Shown: piece after piece, positions 51,564 to 60,266 of the stretch
Position numbering within the stretch: the stretch's first letter is position 1
Layout: every line of letters starts with the position of its first letter
Assembly: GCF_001269885.1 (NCBI RefSeq)
Contig: NZ_LHVH01000028.1
Span: 1-64,000, forward strand
Length of the DNA stretch: 64,000 nt
Direction: 5' to 3'
DNA from: Pseudomonas kilonensis
GTDB lineage: Bacteria; Pseudomonadota; Gammaproteobacteria; Pseudomonadales; Pseudomonadaceae
Made by a program: the position numbers and the translations under genes
Notes under the pieces: generated by a model
The model's input: only the letters and a program-made list of their open reading frames with translations
Told to the model about the DNA's origin: nothing
Database searches by the model: none

Positions 51564-52562
51564 ATGCGTCAACGCACGATCGCCAGCCACTTCGCCCGCG
51601 CAGCCCTGGGCGGCGCGCGTCGGCAAGGCTTCGACTATGTTCCTCTGCTGCAACAGCTGGGCATCAGCCCCGAGCTGTTGGATGAGCCGCGCGCGCGGAT
51701 TGCGCCCGAGCAGTTCGCCCGCCTGTTGCAGGCGCTGTGGCTTGCATTGGGGGACGAATACCTGGGGTTCGGCAGGGCGGCGAGTAAACCCGGGACGTTT
51801 GCCATGATGTGTCACGCGTTGATCCACTGTCGGACCCTGGGCAAGGCCCTTCAACGCGGCTTGCTGTTCTACAGTTTGTTCGCCGACGCCCCGCGCCTGA
51901 CCCTGGAAGCCGAAGGCGAGCGAGTGCGGCTGGTGCTGGACGATTCGACGCTGCGGGACCCGGATCACTTCCTGACTGAAAGCCTGCTGGTGGTCTGGCA
52001 TCGCCTCGCCAGTTGGCTGATCGGCCAGCGTATCGGCCTGGAACAGGCGACCTTCGGCTACGCCAAACCCGCCCACGGTGCCGAATACGACCTACTGTTT
52101 CCCTGTCCGCTGATGTTCGAAGCGCGCAGCAGCAGCCTGTTGTTCCACAGCCGTTACCTGGATATGCCACCGCTGCAGGACGAACGCACCCTCAAGCATT
52201 TCCTCGAACGCTCCCCCGCCGACCTGCTGTCGCGCCCGGACGATGGCCACAGCCTGAGCAGCCAGCTGCGCCGCTTGCTCAGCCGCGACACCGCGCGCTG
52301 GCCCGACCTGGACACCGTCGCCGCCCATTTGCACATCAGCCCGCAGACCTTGCGCCGGCACTTGCGGGAGGAAGGCACCAGCTTCCAGGAACTCAAGGAT
52401 CAGCTGCGGCGGGATATCGCCATCTACCACTTGGGGCGTGCGGACTTGTCGTTGCAGCAGATTGCCGAGCAGTTGGGGTTCTCAGAGCCGTCGGCGTTTC
52501 ACCGGGCGTTCAAGAAGTGGACGGGGCTGACGCCGGGGGCTTATCGGGAGTTGGAGAGCTGA
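51564..52562 (+). CDS. AraC family transcriptional regulator
   Basis: A 332-residue regulator from the ATG at 51564. The N-terminal part (TIASHFARAALGGARRQGFDYVPLLQQLGISPELLDEPRARIAPEQFARLLQALW) is the arabinose-binding-like domain of OruR/ArgR-like AraC regulators. The C-terminal double helix-turn-helix starts near DLDTVAAHLHISPQTLRRHLREEGTSFQELKDQLRRDIA and ends LSLQQIAEQLGFSEPSAFHRAFKKWTGLTPGAYR, the AraC signature. It is divergent from dctA. Sequence reading into it from upstream in the same frame is antisense to dctA and is not coding. The ligand is unknown. Confidence 0.92.
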   Translation: MRQRTIASHFARAALGGARRQGFDYVPLLQQLGISPELLDEPRARIAPEQFARLLQALWLALGDEYLGFGRAASKPGTFAMMCHALIHCRTLGKALQRGLLFYSLFADAPRLTLEAEGERVRLVLDDSTLRDPDHFLTESLLVVWHRLASWLIGQRIGLEQATFGYAKPAHGAEYDLLFPCPLMFEARSSSLLFHSRYLDMPPLQDERTLKHFLERSPADLLSRPDDGHSLSSQLRRLLSRDTARWPDLDTVAAHLHISPQTLRRHLREEGTSFQELKDQLRRDIAIYHLGRADLSLQQIAEQLGFSEPSAFHRAFKKWTGLTPGAYRELES

Positions 52563-52596
52563 GTGGTGACATCCAACTTCTGAGGTGTGCTATCCC

Positions 52597-52717
52597 TGTG
52601 GCGAGGGGATTTATCCCCGCTGGGCTACGCAGTAGCCCCAAAGGGGTGGAGGTGGTGTGTCAGACAGGATGCAGGGGGCCGCTTCGCGGCCCAGCGGGGA
52701 TAAATCCCCTCGCCACA
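52597..52717. repeat. Palindromic repeat of a fourth family (TGTGGCGAGGGGATTTATCCCC)
   Basis: Arms begin TGTGGCGAGGGGATTTATCC (52597) and end GGATAAATCCCCTCGCCACA (52717), with inner stems GGGGCT-type and GGGCCGC-TTC-GCGGCCC. The same element recurs at 59868-59987. Confidence 0.92.
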
Positions 52718-52751
52718 AAGGCCCGCAAACACATACCGAAAAATATTCCAG

Positions 52752-54098
52752 TCAGACCACCGGAAAATGAATCCGGAACGCCGCCCCGCCCAACTCTGAG
52801 TCCCCCAGGGTCAACTTGGCGCCGTAGCTATCGATGATGTCTTTCACCACCGCCAGGCCGATGCCCTGCCCCGGATGCTGGCGATCCAGTCGCTCGCCCC
52901 GCTGGAGAATCCGCGCACGTTGATCCGGTGGCACGCCCGGCCCGTCGTCCTCGACACTCAACTCCGTGCCGCCGAGGGTCTGGTGCACACTGATGCGCAA
53001 CTCGCCCAGGCACAGCCGATAGGCGTTCTCCAGCAGGTTGCCGAGCATCTCCAGCAAGGCACCCTGTTCGATCGGCACCTGGCAGTGCTCCGGCAAATCG
53101 AAACTGACATTGACCCGTTTGTCGCGATAGACCTTGTCCAAGGTGTCGCACAGGCTTTGCAGCACCGGGCGCAAGGGCACCTGATGGCGTACCAGCCCGC
53201 TTTTGCGCAGACTGGCGCGCTGCAACTGGTAACCGATCTGCTGACTCATGCGCTCGATCTGGGATTGCAGCACCCAGGCCTGTCCACGGTCCTCGGGGCG
53301 CCGGGCCATGTCCTCGCTGACGCCCTGCAACACCGCCAGCGGGGTCTTCAAGCTGTGGGCCAGGTCATCGAGGGAGTCGCGATAACGACTGCGCTGCTCG
53401 CGCTCGCTGTACAGCAAACGGTTGAGGGAACCGGTCAGGCGCAGCAGTTCCCGGGGATGCTCGGTGCTCAGGCTTTCCCGGGCGCCACTTTCGATTTCGT
53501 CGAGCTCCTGGCTCAGGCGCCGCAGCGCCCGAAGCCCCCAGGTCAGGCCGATCCACAACAGCGCCAGCAACACCAAAAGGGCCGCGCCAAAGCCCAGGTA
53601 GAGATTGTCCCGCAGCCCCTGCAGGGTCACTTCGTAGTCGCGCACCGGTTGCAGGGTGACGATGCTGAACGCCGCGCTCTGACCGCCGAGCAACTTGATC
53701 TCGACGTCATAGACAAAAAACTCCTGGCCGTCGTTTTCGCGAATGCGCGCGAACTGGTTGCCCTGGCCGTCATAGCGCGGCGTGTAGTTGATGTTTTCTT
53801 CCTGGGTGGCCTTCGACCGCCAGACCAATCGCCCCTCGCGATCATAGATGTAGCCCAGCAGGCGGGCATCGGCGAGGTTGAAACGCTCATCGGGCAATTG
53901 CGCCGGCATCTTCAAGCGGTTGTTTTCCACTCGGGCGGCGGAAATCAGCGTGGTCACGTCCGAAGCCAGGCGTTGCTCGATGGATTCCTGCAACGCCAGG
54001 CTGAACGCGCCTTGCATGGCCGGCAACAAGGCCAGCATGAACAGCACCGCCAGGGTCATGGCAGCCAGCATCAGCCGCAGGCGAAGCGAACGAATCAC
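52752..54098 (-). CDS. phoQ: Sensor histidine kinase PhoQ
   Basis: Sensor of low Mg2+ and cationic peptides with PhoP. The 448 residues start at a GTG (54098, overlapping the phoP stop by 4 bases). Helix 1 (LMLAAMTLAVLFMLALLPAM) and helix 2 near 165-190 (LYLGFGAALLVLLALLWIGL) flank a periplasmic domain of about 130 residues that has several acidic stretches. The H-box is DSLDDLAHSLKTPLAVLQ near 245 with the phospho-His in LAHSLKTPL; the N-box is NLLENAYRLC near 375, and the ATP lid has EDDGPGVP and GQGIGLAVVKDI. Confidence 0.93.
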   Translation of the reverse strand: MIRSLRLRLMLAAMTLAVLFMLALLPAMQGAFSLALQESIEQRLASDVTTLISAARVENNRLKMPAQLPDERFNLADARLLGYIYDREGRLVWRSKATQEENINYTPRYDGQGNQFARIRENDGQEFFVYDVEIKLLGGQSAAFSIVTLQPVRDYEVTLQGLRDNLYLGFGAALLVLLALLWIGLTWGLRALRRLSQELDEIESGARESLSTEHPRELLRLTGSLNRLLYSEREQRSRYRDSLDDLAHSLKTPLAVLQGVSEDMARRPEDRGQAWVLQSQIERMSQQIGYQLQRASLRKSGLVRHQVPLRPVLQSLCDTLDKVYRDKRVNVSFDLPEHCQVPIEQGALLEMLGNLLENAYRLCLGELRISVHQTLGGTELSVEDDGPGVPPDQRARILQRGERLDRQHPGQGIGLAVVKDIIDSYGAKLTLGDSELGGAAFRIHFPVV

Positions 54099-54772
54099 TG
54101 GCAGCGCTCGTTGAACAGGTAGCCCAGGCCACGCACGGTGTCGATGGGTTTGAAGCCGGCCGGGGCTTCCAGCTTACGGCGCAGGCGCCCGACCAGCACT
54201 TCGATGACATTGGGATCACGCTCGTCGTCATCGGGGTAAAGCTGCTCCATCAAGCGGTCCTTGGCCACCACTTGCTGGTGATGGCGCATGAGGTATTCGA
54301 GGATGCGGTATTCGTAGGCGGTCAACGCCAGCGGTTCCTCATCGAGGGACGCCTGCTTGCGATTGAGGTCGAGCAGCAACGGGCCGGCGACGATGGTCGA
54401 CTGGGTAAAGCCGCTGGAACGACGCAACAAGGCGTTCAACCGGGCCTCCAGCTCTTCGAACTGGAACGGCTTGACCACGTAGTCATCGGCACCGGCGGCC
54501 AAGCCTTCGACCTTGTCCTGCCAGTTGCCGCGGGCGGTGAGGATCAGGATCGGAAACGTCTTGTCCTGTGAGCGCAGCCGGCGGATCAGCTCCAGCCCGC
54601 TGATGCCCGGCAGGCCCAGGTCGATCACCGCCAGGTCATGGTTGAATTCCCGGACCTGGTACAAGGCCTCTTCGGCATTGGCCACGGCCTGCACCACATG
54701 GCCGCTGTCGGTGAGGCGGGTTTGCAGGTGGTGACGCAACAGCGCTTCGTCTTCGACGACCAGTAATTTCAT
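54095..54772 (-). CDS. phoP: Response regulator PhoP
   Basis: An OmpR-family regulator. The 225 residues from the ATG at 54772 start KLLVVEDEALLRHHLQTRLTDSGHVVQAVANAEEAL; VIDLGLPGISGLELI near 47-61 contains the phospho-acceptor Asp, LTARGNWQDKVEGLAAGADDYVVKPF near 78-103 the Thr/Lys switch residues. The winged helix ends LVGRLRRKLEAPAGFKPIDTVRGLGYLF. It lies in the order oprH-phoP-phoQ typical of Pseudomonas. The earlier in-frame start lacks support. Confidence 0.95.
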   Translation of the reverse strand: MKLLVVEDEALLRHHLQTRLTDSGHVVQAVANAEEALYQVREFNHDLAVIDLGLPGISGLELIRRLRSQDKTFPILILTARGNWQDKVEGLAAGADDYVVKPFQFEELEARLNALLRRSSGFTQSTIVAGPLLLDLNRKQASLDEEPLALTAYEYRILEYLMRHHQQVVAKDRLMEQLYPDDDERDPNVIEVLVGRLRRKLEAPAGFKPIDTVRGLGYLFNERCQ

Positions 54773-54828
54773 GGAGCCTCTCCCCAGGCAAATCAAACAA
54801 TCCAGTGCGGCGCACCTCAACGAAAGGC

Positions 54829-54854
54829 GCCGGATCGTCTTCGACCGATCCGGC
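54829..54854 (-). other. Stem-loop between oprH and phoP
   Basis: GCCGGATCG (54829-54837) pairs perfectly with CGATCCGGC (54846-54854) around an 8-base loop. There is no T-run on the minus strand. It lies 24 bases after the oprH stop and could stabilise oprH mRNA or cause partial termination, allowing more OprH than PhoPQ. Confidence 0.5.
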
Positions 54855-54877
54855 TGGATACGCTCACCATCGACCGC

Positions 54878-55477
54878 TTAGAACGTGTAGTTCGCGGACA
54901 GGTACGTCTGGGCGCTGCTGGTCAGGTCCAGCGAGCCGACCTTGTCGCCACCGTGCGGGCTCATCTCGGTGCTGGCGTTGCTGCGCAGGTAACGGTAACC
55001 CAGTTCAACCGAGGTGTTTTGCGAAATTTGTTGCAGCACGCCCCCTTGCAAGCCCACGGCGTAGCCGATGTCGCTGTCGCGGCTGAAGCCAGGAGAATCC
55101 TGGGTCAGCTTGGTCAGGCCCGCCGTACCGCCACCGAACAGTTTGGTGCTGCTGGTGACCGGATAGAACACATCGTAGCTGCCCAGCAGGTTTTCCTGGC
55201 GCAACTTGATGCCGTTGTGGCTGCCCGAGACATTGTCGTAGGTAGCGTAGTAGCGGCCCTGGTCGTTTTGCTTGCCCAGTCGCAGGCCATACGTGGTGTC
55301 CTTGCCGATGATGCCGTCGGCGTTCGGGTGGTTCAGGGCGCTGTCCAAGGCGTCGGATTTCTTCACCTTGTCGCTGGTCTGGCCGAGGGTCAGGCTGGCG
55401 AAGTTGTCATCGGCGTGGGCCATGGCGCTGGCGCCCAGCACGGTGAAAGCCAACAGCAGTTTTTTCATAGCAGTCAT
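54878..55477 (-). CDS. oprH: Outer membrane protein OprH (H1)
   Basis: A small eight-stranded beta-barrel thought to stabilise LPS in low Mg2+. The start chosen is the ATG at 55477, with AGGAA 7 bases upstream; an in-frame TTG two codons earlier is less likely, and an ATG at 55468 is possible. 199 residues: signal KKLLLAFTVLGASAMAHAD, then beta-barrel text (NFASLTLGQTSDKVKKSD, GLRLGKQNDQGRYYATYDNVSG, ELGYRYLRSN) ending in the aromatic signature ANYTF. It is the first gene of the phoPQ operon and is preceded by four phased repeats. Confidence 0.9.
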   Translation of the reverse strand: MTAMKKLLLAFTVLGASAMAHADDNFASLTLGQTSDKVKKSDALDSALNHPNADGIIGKDTTYGLRLGKQNDQGRYYATYDNVSGSHNGIKLRQENLLGSYDVFYPVTSSTKLFGGGTAGLTKLTQDSPGFSRDSDIGYAVGLQGGVLQQISQNTSVELGYRYLRSNASTEMSPHGGDKVGSLDLTSSAQTYLSANYTF

Positions 55478-55538
55478 GGTCAAGTTCCTTTGCAGCGTGG
55501 ATGTTTTGTGAAGTCGTGGTCACCTTAACCAGCCGTCC

Positions 55539-55577
55539 CTGAACACCCCTTGAACGTTCTCTGAACCTGCGCTGAAT
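55539..55577 (-). promoter_or_regulatory. Four 11-bp-phased GTTCAG-like repeats, candidate PhoP boxes
   Basis: On the minus strand ATTCAG-N5-GTTCAG-N5-GTTCAA-N5-GTTCAG (centred on 55574, 55563, 55552 and 55541). Spacing is exactly 11 bp at each step, as in PhoP direct-repeat sites. A possible -10 (TAAGGT) lies about 12 bases after the last repeat. It is in the gap between oprH and the divergent hydrolase gene. Confidence 0.75.
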
Positions 55578-55621
55578 GAATCGGCTAATCTGTGCGGACC
55601 ACTTTTATAAGGAGATCCGTC

Positions 55622-56410
55622 ATGCGCAGGCTGCTTGCTGTTGTACTTCTGGCCATGAGCGGCGTGAGCCACGCCGCCATCCAGACCCAGGAACTCCCCT
55701 ACACCAGTGCCGACGGCACCCAGCTGATCGGCTATTACGCGTATGACGACGCCGTCAAAGGCCCGCGCCCAGGCGTGGTGGTGGTGCATGAATGGTGGGG
55801 GCTGAACGACTACGCCAAGCGCCGTGCCCGTGACCTCGCCGGCCTGGGCTATAGCGCCCTGGCCATCGACATGTACGGCGACGGCAAGAACACCGAACAC
55901 CCCAAGGACGCCATGGCCTTCATGCAGGCGGCGCTCAAGGACGGCAAGGCGGCCAGTGCCCGCTTCCAGGCCGGTCTCGACCTGCTGAAGAAACAGCCTC
56001 AGACCGATCCGGACAAACTCGCTGCCATCGGCTACTGCTTCGGCGGCAAGGTGGTGCTCGATGCGGCGCGCCAGGGTGTGCCGCTGGCCGGCGTGGTGAG
56101 TTTCCACGGTGCGCTGGTGACCAACACCCCGGCAACGCCGGGCAGCGTCAAGGCCAAGATACTGGTCGAGCATGGCGCCCTGGACAGCATGGTCACCCAG
56201 GACAACGTCACCGCGTTCAAGAGCGAGATGGACAAGGCCGGCGCCGACTATAAATTCGTCAACCTCGAGGGTGCCAAGCACGGCTTCAGCAACCCCGAGG
56301 CCGACCGCTTGAGCCACGGCGAACATGGCGGGCCGGACATTGGCTACAACAAGGAAGCCGATGAAAAGTCGTGGGCGGATATGCAGAAGTTCTTCAAGAA
56401 AATCTTCTAG
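55622..56410 (+). CDS. Dienelactone hydrolase family protein, exported
   Basis: A 262-residue alpha/beta hydrolase. The ATG at 55622 follows AAGGAG by 7 bases. The signal RRLLAVVLLAMSGVSHAA is cleavable, so it acts in the periplasm. VVVVHEWWGLNDYAKRRARDLAGLGYSALAIDMYG near 55-90 is a DLH hallmark. The nucleophile is the Cys in AAIGYCFGGKVVLDAARQG near 135-153, with the Asp in LVEHGALDSMV near 185 and the His in EGAKHGFSNPE near 225. The substrate is unknown. Divergent from oprH. Confidence 0.9.
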   Translation: MRRLLAVVLLAMSGVSHAAIQTQELPYTSADGTQLIGYYAYDDAVKGPRPGVVVVHEWWGLNDYAKRRARDLAGLGYSALAIDMYGDGKNTEHPKDAMAFMQAALKDGKAASARFQAGLDLLKKQPQTDPDKLAAIGYCFGGKVVLDAARQGVPLAGVVSFHGALVTNTPATPGSVKAKILVEHGALDSMVTQDNVTAFKSEMDKAGADYKFVNLEGAKHGFSNPEADRLSHGEHGGPDIGYNKEADEKSWADMQKFFKKIF

Positions 56411-56419
56411 TACATCCCC

Positions 56420-56539
56420 CTGTGGCGAGGGGATTGTGGGAGCAAAGCTTGCTCGCGACCCAGGCGACTCGATTTCTGGAAGACCACATCGCCTTCATCG
56501 CGGGCAAGCCTTGCTCCCACAGCAAGCTCCCTCGCCACA
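56420..56539. repeat. Nested palindromes: REPIN inside a TGTGGCGAGG element
   Basis: The outer pair TGTGGCGAGGGGA (56421-56433) and TCCCTCGCCACA (56527-56538) encloses a complete REPIN, with arms GTGGGAGCAAAGCTTGCTC (56436-56454) and GGGCAAGCCTTGCTCCCAC (56502-56520). The arrangement repeats that at 49675-49807. Confidence 0.85.
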
Positions 56540-56610
56540 AAAGCCGGCTTCTGCTCCCTACACACGCCCCCCACTACCCAGCCTCAGGCCAACCCGGCAA
56601 AATGCCCGGC

Positions 56611-57336
56611 ATGAACACACTCCCTACCCTGCCCGCCTGCTGCTCGCCTTTGGATGAACATTGGCTCTTGCCCGATGCCCTGCCCGATACGGTGCTGCTG
56701 AGCACCCGCTTCGACCCGTTGTTGCTGGTGAACGCCGACTTCTCAAGCAGTGCCATCGAGCCCCCGGCGAGCATCCAGCGCTCGGTCGCCAAGCGCCAGG
56801 CAGAATTCCTGGCCGGGCGGATCTGCGCCCGGGCGGCCTTGCAGCGGCTCGACGGCCAGGCCTGCGTGCCGGCCATCGGCGAAGACCGCGCCCCGGTGTG
56901 GCCGGCGCATGTCAGCGGTTCGATCACCCACAGCACCGGTCGGGCAGCGGCCATCGTCGCGAAAAAAGATCACTGGCAAGGGCTGGGCATGGACGTGGAA
57001 AACCTCCTCGACCCCGAGCGCGCCGAACGCCTGGCCGGCGAAATCCTCACCTCGCCAGAGTTGCAGCGCATGACCCGTCTCACGCACGATGACCGGGCCT
57101 TGCTGGTGACCCTGACCTTTTCCGTGAAGGAAAGCCTGTTCAAGGCGCTGTATCCGATCGTCAGGCAGCGCTTTTATTTCGAGCATGCCGAGGTGCTGGA
57201 CTGGACACCCGATGGACAGGTGCGCCTGCGTTTGCTGACGGACCTGTCGGCCGAGTGGTGCCATGGCAGTGAACTGCAGGCGCAGTTTGGGGTGAAGGAT
57301 GGGCAGCTATTGAGCCTGGTGGGGATCAAGGCCTGA
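56611..57336 (+). CDS. pcpS: 4'-phosphopantetheinyl transferase (PcpS/EntD type)
   Basis: Attaches the phosphopantetheine arm to carrier proteins; in P. aeruginosa the PcpS homologue serves both fatty-acid and siderophore synthesis. The 241-residue product from the ATG at 56611 (NTLPTLPACCSPLDEHWLLPDALPDTVLL) has FLAGRICARAALQRL near 66-80, GSITHSTGRAAAIVA near 103-117, GLGMDVENLLDPERAERLA near 126-144 with the Mg-binding Asp/Glu, and VTLTFSVKESLFKALYPI near 167-184 with the conserved K-E-S-x-x-K. A second ATG three codons upstream (56602) is equally possible since neither has a clear ribosome site. Confidence 0.9.
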   Translation: MNTLPTLPACCSPLDEHWLLPDALPDTVLLSTRFDPLLLVNADFSSSAIEPPASIQRSVAKRQAEFLAGRICARAALQRLDGQACVPAIGEDRAPVWPAHVSGSITHSTGRAAAIVAKKDHWQGLGMDVENLLDPERAERLAGEILTSPELQRMTRLTHDDRALLVTLTFSVKESLFKALYPIVRQRFYFEHAEVLDWTPDGQVRLRLLTDLSAEWCHGSELQAQFGVKDGQLLSLVGIKA

Positions 57337-57360
57337 GAGCTGTGCTGCTTTTCAGGGCCT

Positions 57361-57444
57361 CATCGCGGGCAAGCCTTGCTCCCACAGCAAACCACACTTA
57401 AATCAGGGAGCACTGATCTGTGGGAGCAAGGCTTGCCCGCGATG
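57361..57444. repeat. REPIN between convergent genes
   Basis: Arms CATCGCGGGCAAGCCTTGCT (57361-57380) and its complement (57425-57444), with CCCACAG / CTGTGGG inside, enclose a short loop. It separates pcpS from the convergent sensor kinase gene. Confidence 0.93.
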
Positions 57445-57468
57445 GCGGTCGATCAGGCACCCCACCTA

Positions 57469-59079
57469 TCAAGACCTGTCCTGATGCCGCGGCCAACTCA
57501 AGCTGAAGCACGCCCCACCCAGACTCTTGCTCTTGCCGATCAGTGCCCGACCGTCGTGCCAGTGGATGATCCGTCGCACGATCGACAACCCCAGCCCATG
57601 GCCGCCCGAAGCCCGGGCACGGCTGTCGTCCAGGCGCAGGAAGGGCTTGAAGATCCGCTCCCACGCCGCTTCCGGCACACCAGGCCCGTCGTCTTCCACG
57701 TCCACCCGGCAGCGCAACTGGCCCACCTGGTAGCTGACGGTGACTCGGGAACTGGCGTGGCGCATGGCGTTGCCCACCAGGTTCTGCAGGGCGCGATGCA
57801 GAAAGCGTGGCTCGGCCTCGACCCAGGCGCCGTCGCAATCGGCGGCCGACAGGCATAGACCGCGCTCGACCGTGATCCCGGCCCGCAACGGCCCCAGCTC
57901 ATCGATCACTTGATTGACCAGCGCATCGAGGTCCACCCGCTGGAAATTCAGGGCCGGCGACCCCTGTTCCAGCCGCGCATAGGTGAGCATTTCGTCCACC
58001 AGCCGATCCAGGTCTTCGATGTCGTGGTCCATGCCCGCCAGGTATTTGTCCCGGGCCTGGGACGTGGTGGCGCTGCCGAGCATTTCCAGGCCGAAGCGCA
58101 GGCGCGCCACCGGGGTACGCAATTCGTGGGACACCGCCCGCACCAGCTCACGCTGGATCGCCAACAGTTGCTGCAGGTGCTCGGCCATGCCGTTGAACGC
58201 CGCGGCCAGTCGCCCGACCGAGTCGGCGCCTCGGGCCGGCACCCGGGTTTCCAGGCTGCCCTGGGCGATCTGGGTAGCGGCCGACTCCAGGCCACGCAAG
58301 CGCCGCTCCAATTGGCGCACCAACAGGTAGACGATCAAGCCGATCAGGCTCAACCCCAGCGCCGCGATCAACACCAGCCATTGCGGCGGATAAGGGTTCA
58401 TCTGGTACAGCGGACCGATCTCCAGCACCCACGGCGTGCCGACCATCCCGGCGAAGACCCGGATGGAGTCGCCGCCCTTGCCCAGCGCCATCACCGTATC
58501 GCCCTCGGACACACGACGGCGCTGGTCTTCGTCCATGTCGGCCTGCTCGGCGGTCATGAGCCGCAGGTCGAAACCGAAACCTTTTTCCTGCGCCAATTGG
58601 GCGAGCCGCTGGGGTTGATCGGCTACCGGGTAACGCACCAGCTCGTCGGCCAACAGGTAGATGGTCGCGCGGGCCAGTTGTTCGCTGATCTGCTGGACTT
58701 CCCCCACCAACATCAGTTGTTCGCCATCGCTGACCAGCCGATAGACTTTCGCCGCGTGCGGCCCGGTCTGCTCGACCAACGCCTGGCCGCGCAGTACGCG
58801 GGTGCGCTGGCCAAGGTCGAGGTCGGTCTGGGTGAAGGTCTGCAACGCCAGGGGAATGCCCAGCAGGCGCTCCCACACCAGCAACGCCCGCCGCCGTTCG
58901 GTGTCGTTCATCGGCCGCAGGTTGTCGGCCATCAACGAAAACGTACCGTGGGCCAGGCGCTCGCGGTATTGCTCGCTGCGGGTCTGGTTGAGCAGGTGCA
59001 AGGCCAGCACACCGAGGACCGCCACCAGCACCAGTGCCGCACACATACCGCCATAAATACGCAGGAAGATCGAATTCAC
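57469..59079 (-). CDS. Sensor histidine kinase of an RstA/RstB-type pair
   Basis: A 536-residue inner-membrane kinase starting at a GTG (59079) that overlaps the regulator stop by 4 bases. Helix 1 is IYGGMCAALVLVAVLGVLAL; the periplasmic domain spans about 35-235; helix 2 is PQWLVLIAALGLSLIGLIVYLLV near 238. HAMP follows (RLRGLESAATQIAQGSLETRVPA). The H-box is VRAVSHELRTPVARLRFGLEML near 315, the N-box NLVGNAMRHA near 435, and the ATP lid DDGPGVP...GGHGLGLSIVRRI. The RstB-like class is inferred from overall layout; the signal sensed is unknown. Synteny suggests the PA1158 type in P. aeruginosa, recalled and not checked. Confidence 0.88.
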   Translation of the reverse strand: MNSIFLRIYGGMCAALVLVAVLGVLALHLLNQTRSEQYRERLAHGTFSLMADNLRPMNDTERRRALLVWERLLGIPLALQTFTQTDLDLGQRTRVLRGQALVEQTGPHAAKVYRLVSDGEQLMLVGEVQQISEQLARATIYLLADELVRYPVADQPQRLAQLAQEKGFGFDLRLMTAEQADMDEDQRRRVSEGDTVMALGKGGDSIRVFAGMVGTPWVLEIGPLYQMNPYPPQWLVLIAALGLSLIGLIVYLLVRQLERRLRGLESAATQIAQGSLETRVPARGADSVGRLAAAFNGMAEHLQQLLAIQRELVRAVSHELRTPVARLRFGLEMLGSATTSQARDKYLAGMDHDIEDLDRLVDEMLTYARLEQGSPALNFQRVDLDALVNQVIDELGPLRAGITVERGLCLSAADCDGAWVEAEPRFLHRALQNLVGNAMRHASSRVTVSYQVGQLRCRVDVEDDGPGVPEAAWERIFKPFLRLDDSRARASGGHGLGLSIVRRIIHWHDGRALIGKSKSLGGACFSLSWPRHQDRS

Positions 59080-59798
59080 GGTGCGAGGTCTACGCAGGCT
59101 TCAGGAACGAACAGGTAGCCTTTGCTGCGAATGGTCTTGATCAACCGTGGATGGTCCGGGTCGTCGCCGATCTTGGGGCGGATACGTGAAATGCGCACAT
59201 CGATGGAACGGTCCTGGCCGTCATAACCAATGCCGCGCAGGGCGGTAAAGATTTCTTCCCGAGACAGGATGCGCCCGGCATTGGACACCAGCAGCCACAG
59301 CAGGTCGAATTCGGCGCTGGTCAGCTCGATACCGTTGCCCTGCAACCAGGCTTCGCGCAGGGCGTCGTCGACCACCAGCGGGCCGAATTGCAGGCGTCGC
59401 GGCTTCTGCGCGACGTTCGGCTCCGGTTCGCTGCGCCGCAGCAGGGCCTGGATGCGCGCCAGGAGCAAACGCGGGCGAACCGGCTTGCAGACGTAATCAT
59501 CGGCGCCCAGGTCCAGGCCCTGGATCTGATCGGTGTCGTCGGTGCGGGCGGTGAGCATCAGGATCGGCCCGTCATAGTGCTCGCGCACCTTGCGACAGAT
59601 GCTCAGGCCGTCTTCGCCGGGCAGCATCAGGTCGAGGACCACCAGGTCCGGCTGCTCGGCAATGATCCGCGCCGCCGCCACCGCGCCGTCGCCTTCGATG
59701 GCGACACGCAATCCGTTGCTTTCGAGGTATTCCCGGGTCAGCTCGGCCAGACGCTGGTCATCCTCGACGATCAATACCTGCCAGGCTTCTTGTTCCAC
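59076..59798 (-). CDS. OmpR-family response regulator (RstA-like)
   Basis: A 240-residue DNA-binding regulator from a GTG at 59798 (EQEAWQVLIVEDDQRLAELTREYLESNGLRVAIEGDG). VVLDLMLPGEDGLSICRKV near 52-70 has the phosphorylated Asp, LTARTDDTDQIQGLDLGADDYVCKPVRPRLLLARIQALLRR near 82-122 the Thr and Lys switch residues. The winged helix has LTSAEFDLLWLLVSNAGRILSREEIF and GQDRSIDVRISRIRPKIGDDPDHPRLIKTIRSKGYLFV. Coupled to its kinase by a GTGA overlap. The ribosome site is weak. Confidence 0.9.
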   Translation of the reverse strand: MEQEAWQVLIVEDDQRLAELTREYLESNGLRVAIEGDGAVAAARIIAEQPDLVVLDLMLPGEDGLSICRKVREHYDGPILMLTARTDDTDQIQGLDLGADDYVCKPVRPRLLLARIQALLRRSEPEPNVAQKPRRLQFGPLVVDDALREAWLQGNGIELTSAEFDLLWLLVSNAGRILSREEIFTALRGIGYDGQDRSIDVRISRIRPKIGDDPDHPRLIKTIRSKGYLFVPEACVDLAP

Positions 59799-59867
59799 TG
59801 GGGCCTCGTCTTGCTGCGAATATAAAAGGAAGGATCAGCACAAACCCCTGTGGCGAACACAAAACCC

Positions 59868-59987
59868 TGTGGCGAGGGGATTTATCCCCGCTGGGCTGCG
59901 CAGCAGCCCCACATTGGCAACCGTGCGTGTCAGACAGAACGCAGGGGGCCGCTTCGCGACCCAGCGGGGATAAATCCCCTCGCCACA
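59868..59987. repeat. Palindromic repeat of the fourth family, second copy
   Basis: Arms TGTGGCGAGGGGATTTATCC (59868-59887) and its complement ending at 59987, with the inner pairs GGGCTGCGCAGCAGCCC and GGGGGCC-type. It is close in sequence to the copy at 52597-52717, including the CAGACAG...GCAGGGGGCCGCTTCGC block. Confidence 0.92.
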
Positions 59988-60257
59988 AGTGTCCGCTTCG
60001 AATACAGCCCCCGTCTTTTTGTCATGTTAAAGGAGGATAAACACACCCACGCATGGGCCGATTGTATAAACGTCGCCTGCGCGGAAAACAAGCGGACAAA
60101 TGCGTTTCGATCGGCTGGGTTTTATGTGGTAATGTCCGCGCCCGCAAAAACCACCGGGCTGTTTTCGGATCGTCGAAATCGACGAAAAAAGGTCCACTCC
60201 AGCTAGGTCGCGGCCTACAGAGCAGTTCCACGTTTCGCACACAAATTACGCACAGGC

Positions 60258-60266
60258 TTATCCACA
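60258..60266 (+). promoter_or_regulatory. DnaA box upstream of nrdA
   Basis: TTATCCACA is a perfect consensus DnaA 9-mer, 427 bases before the nrdA ATG. DnaA control of nrdA is established in E. coli; here it is inferred. Only this single exact box was seen. Confidence 0.6.
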
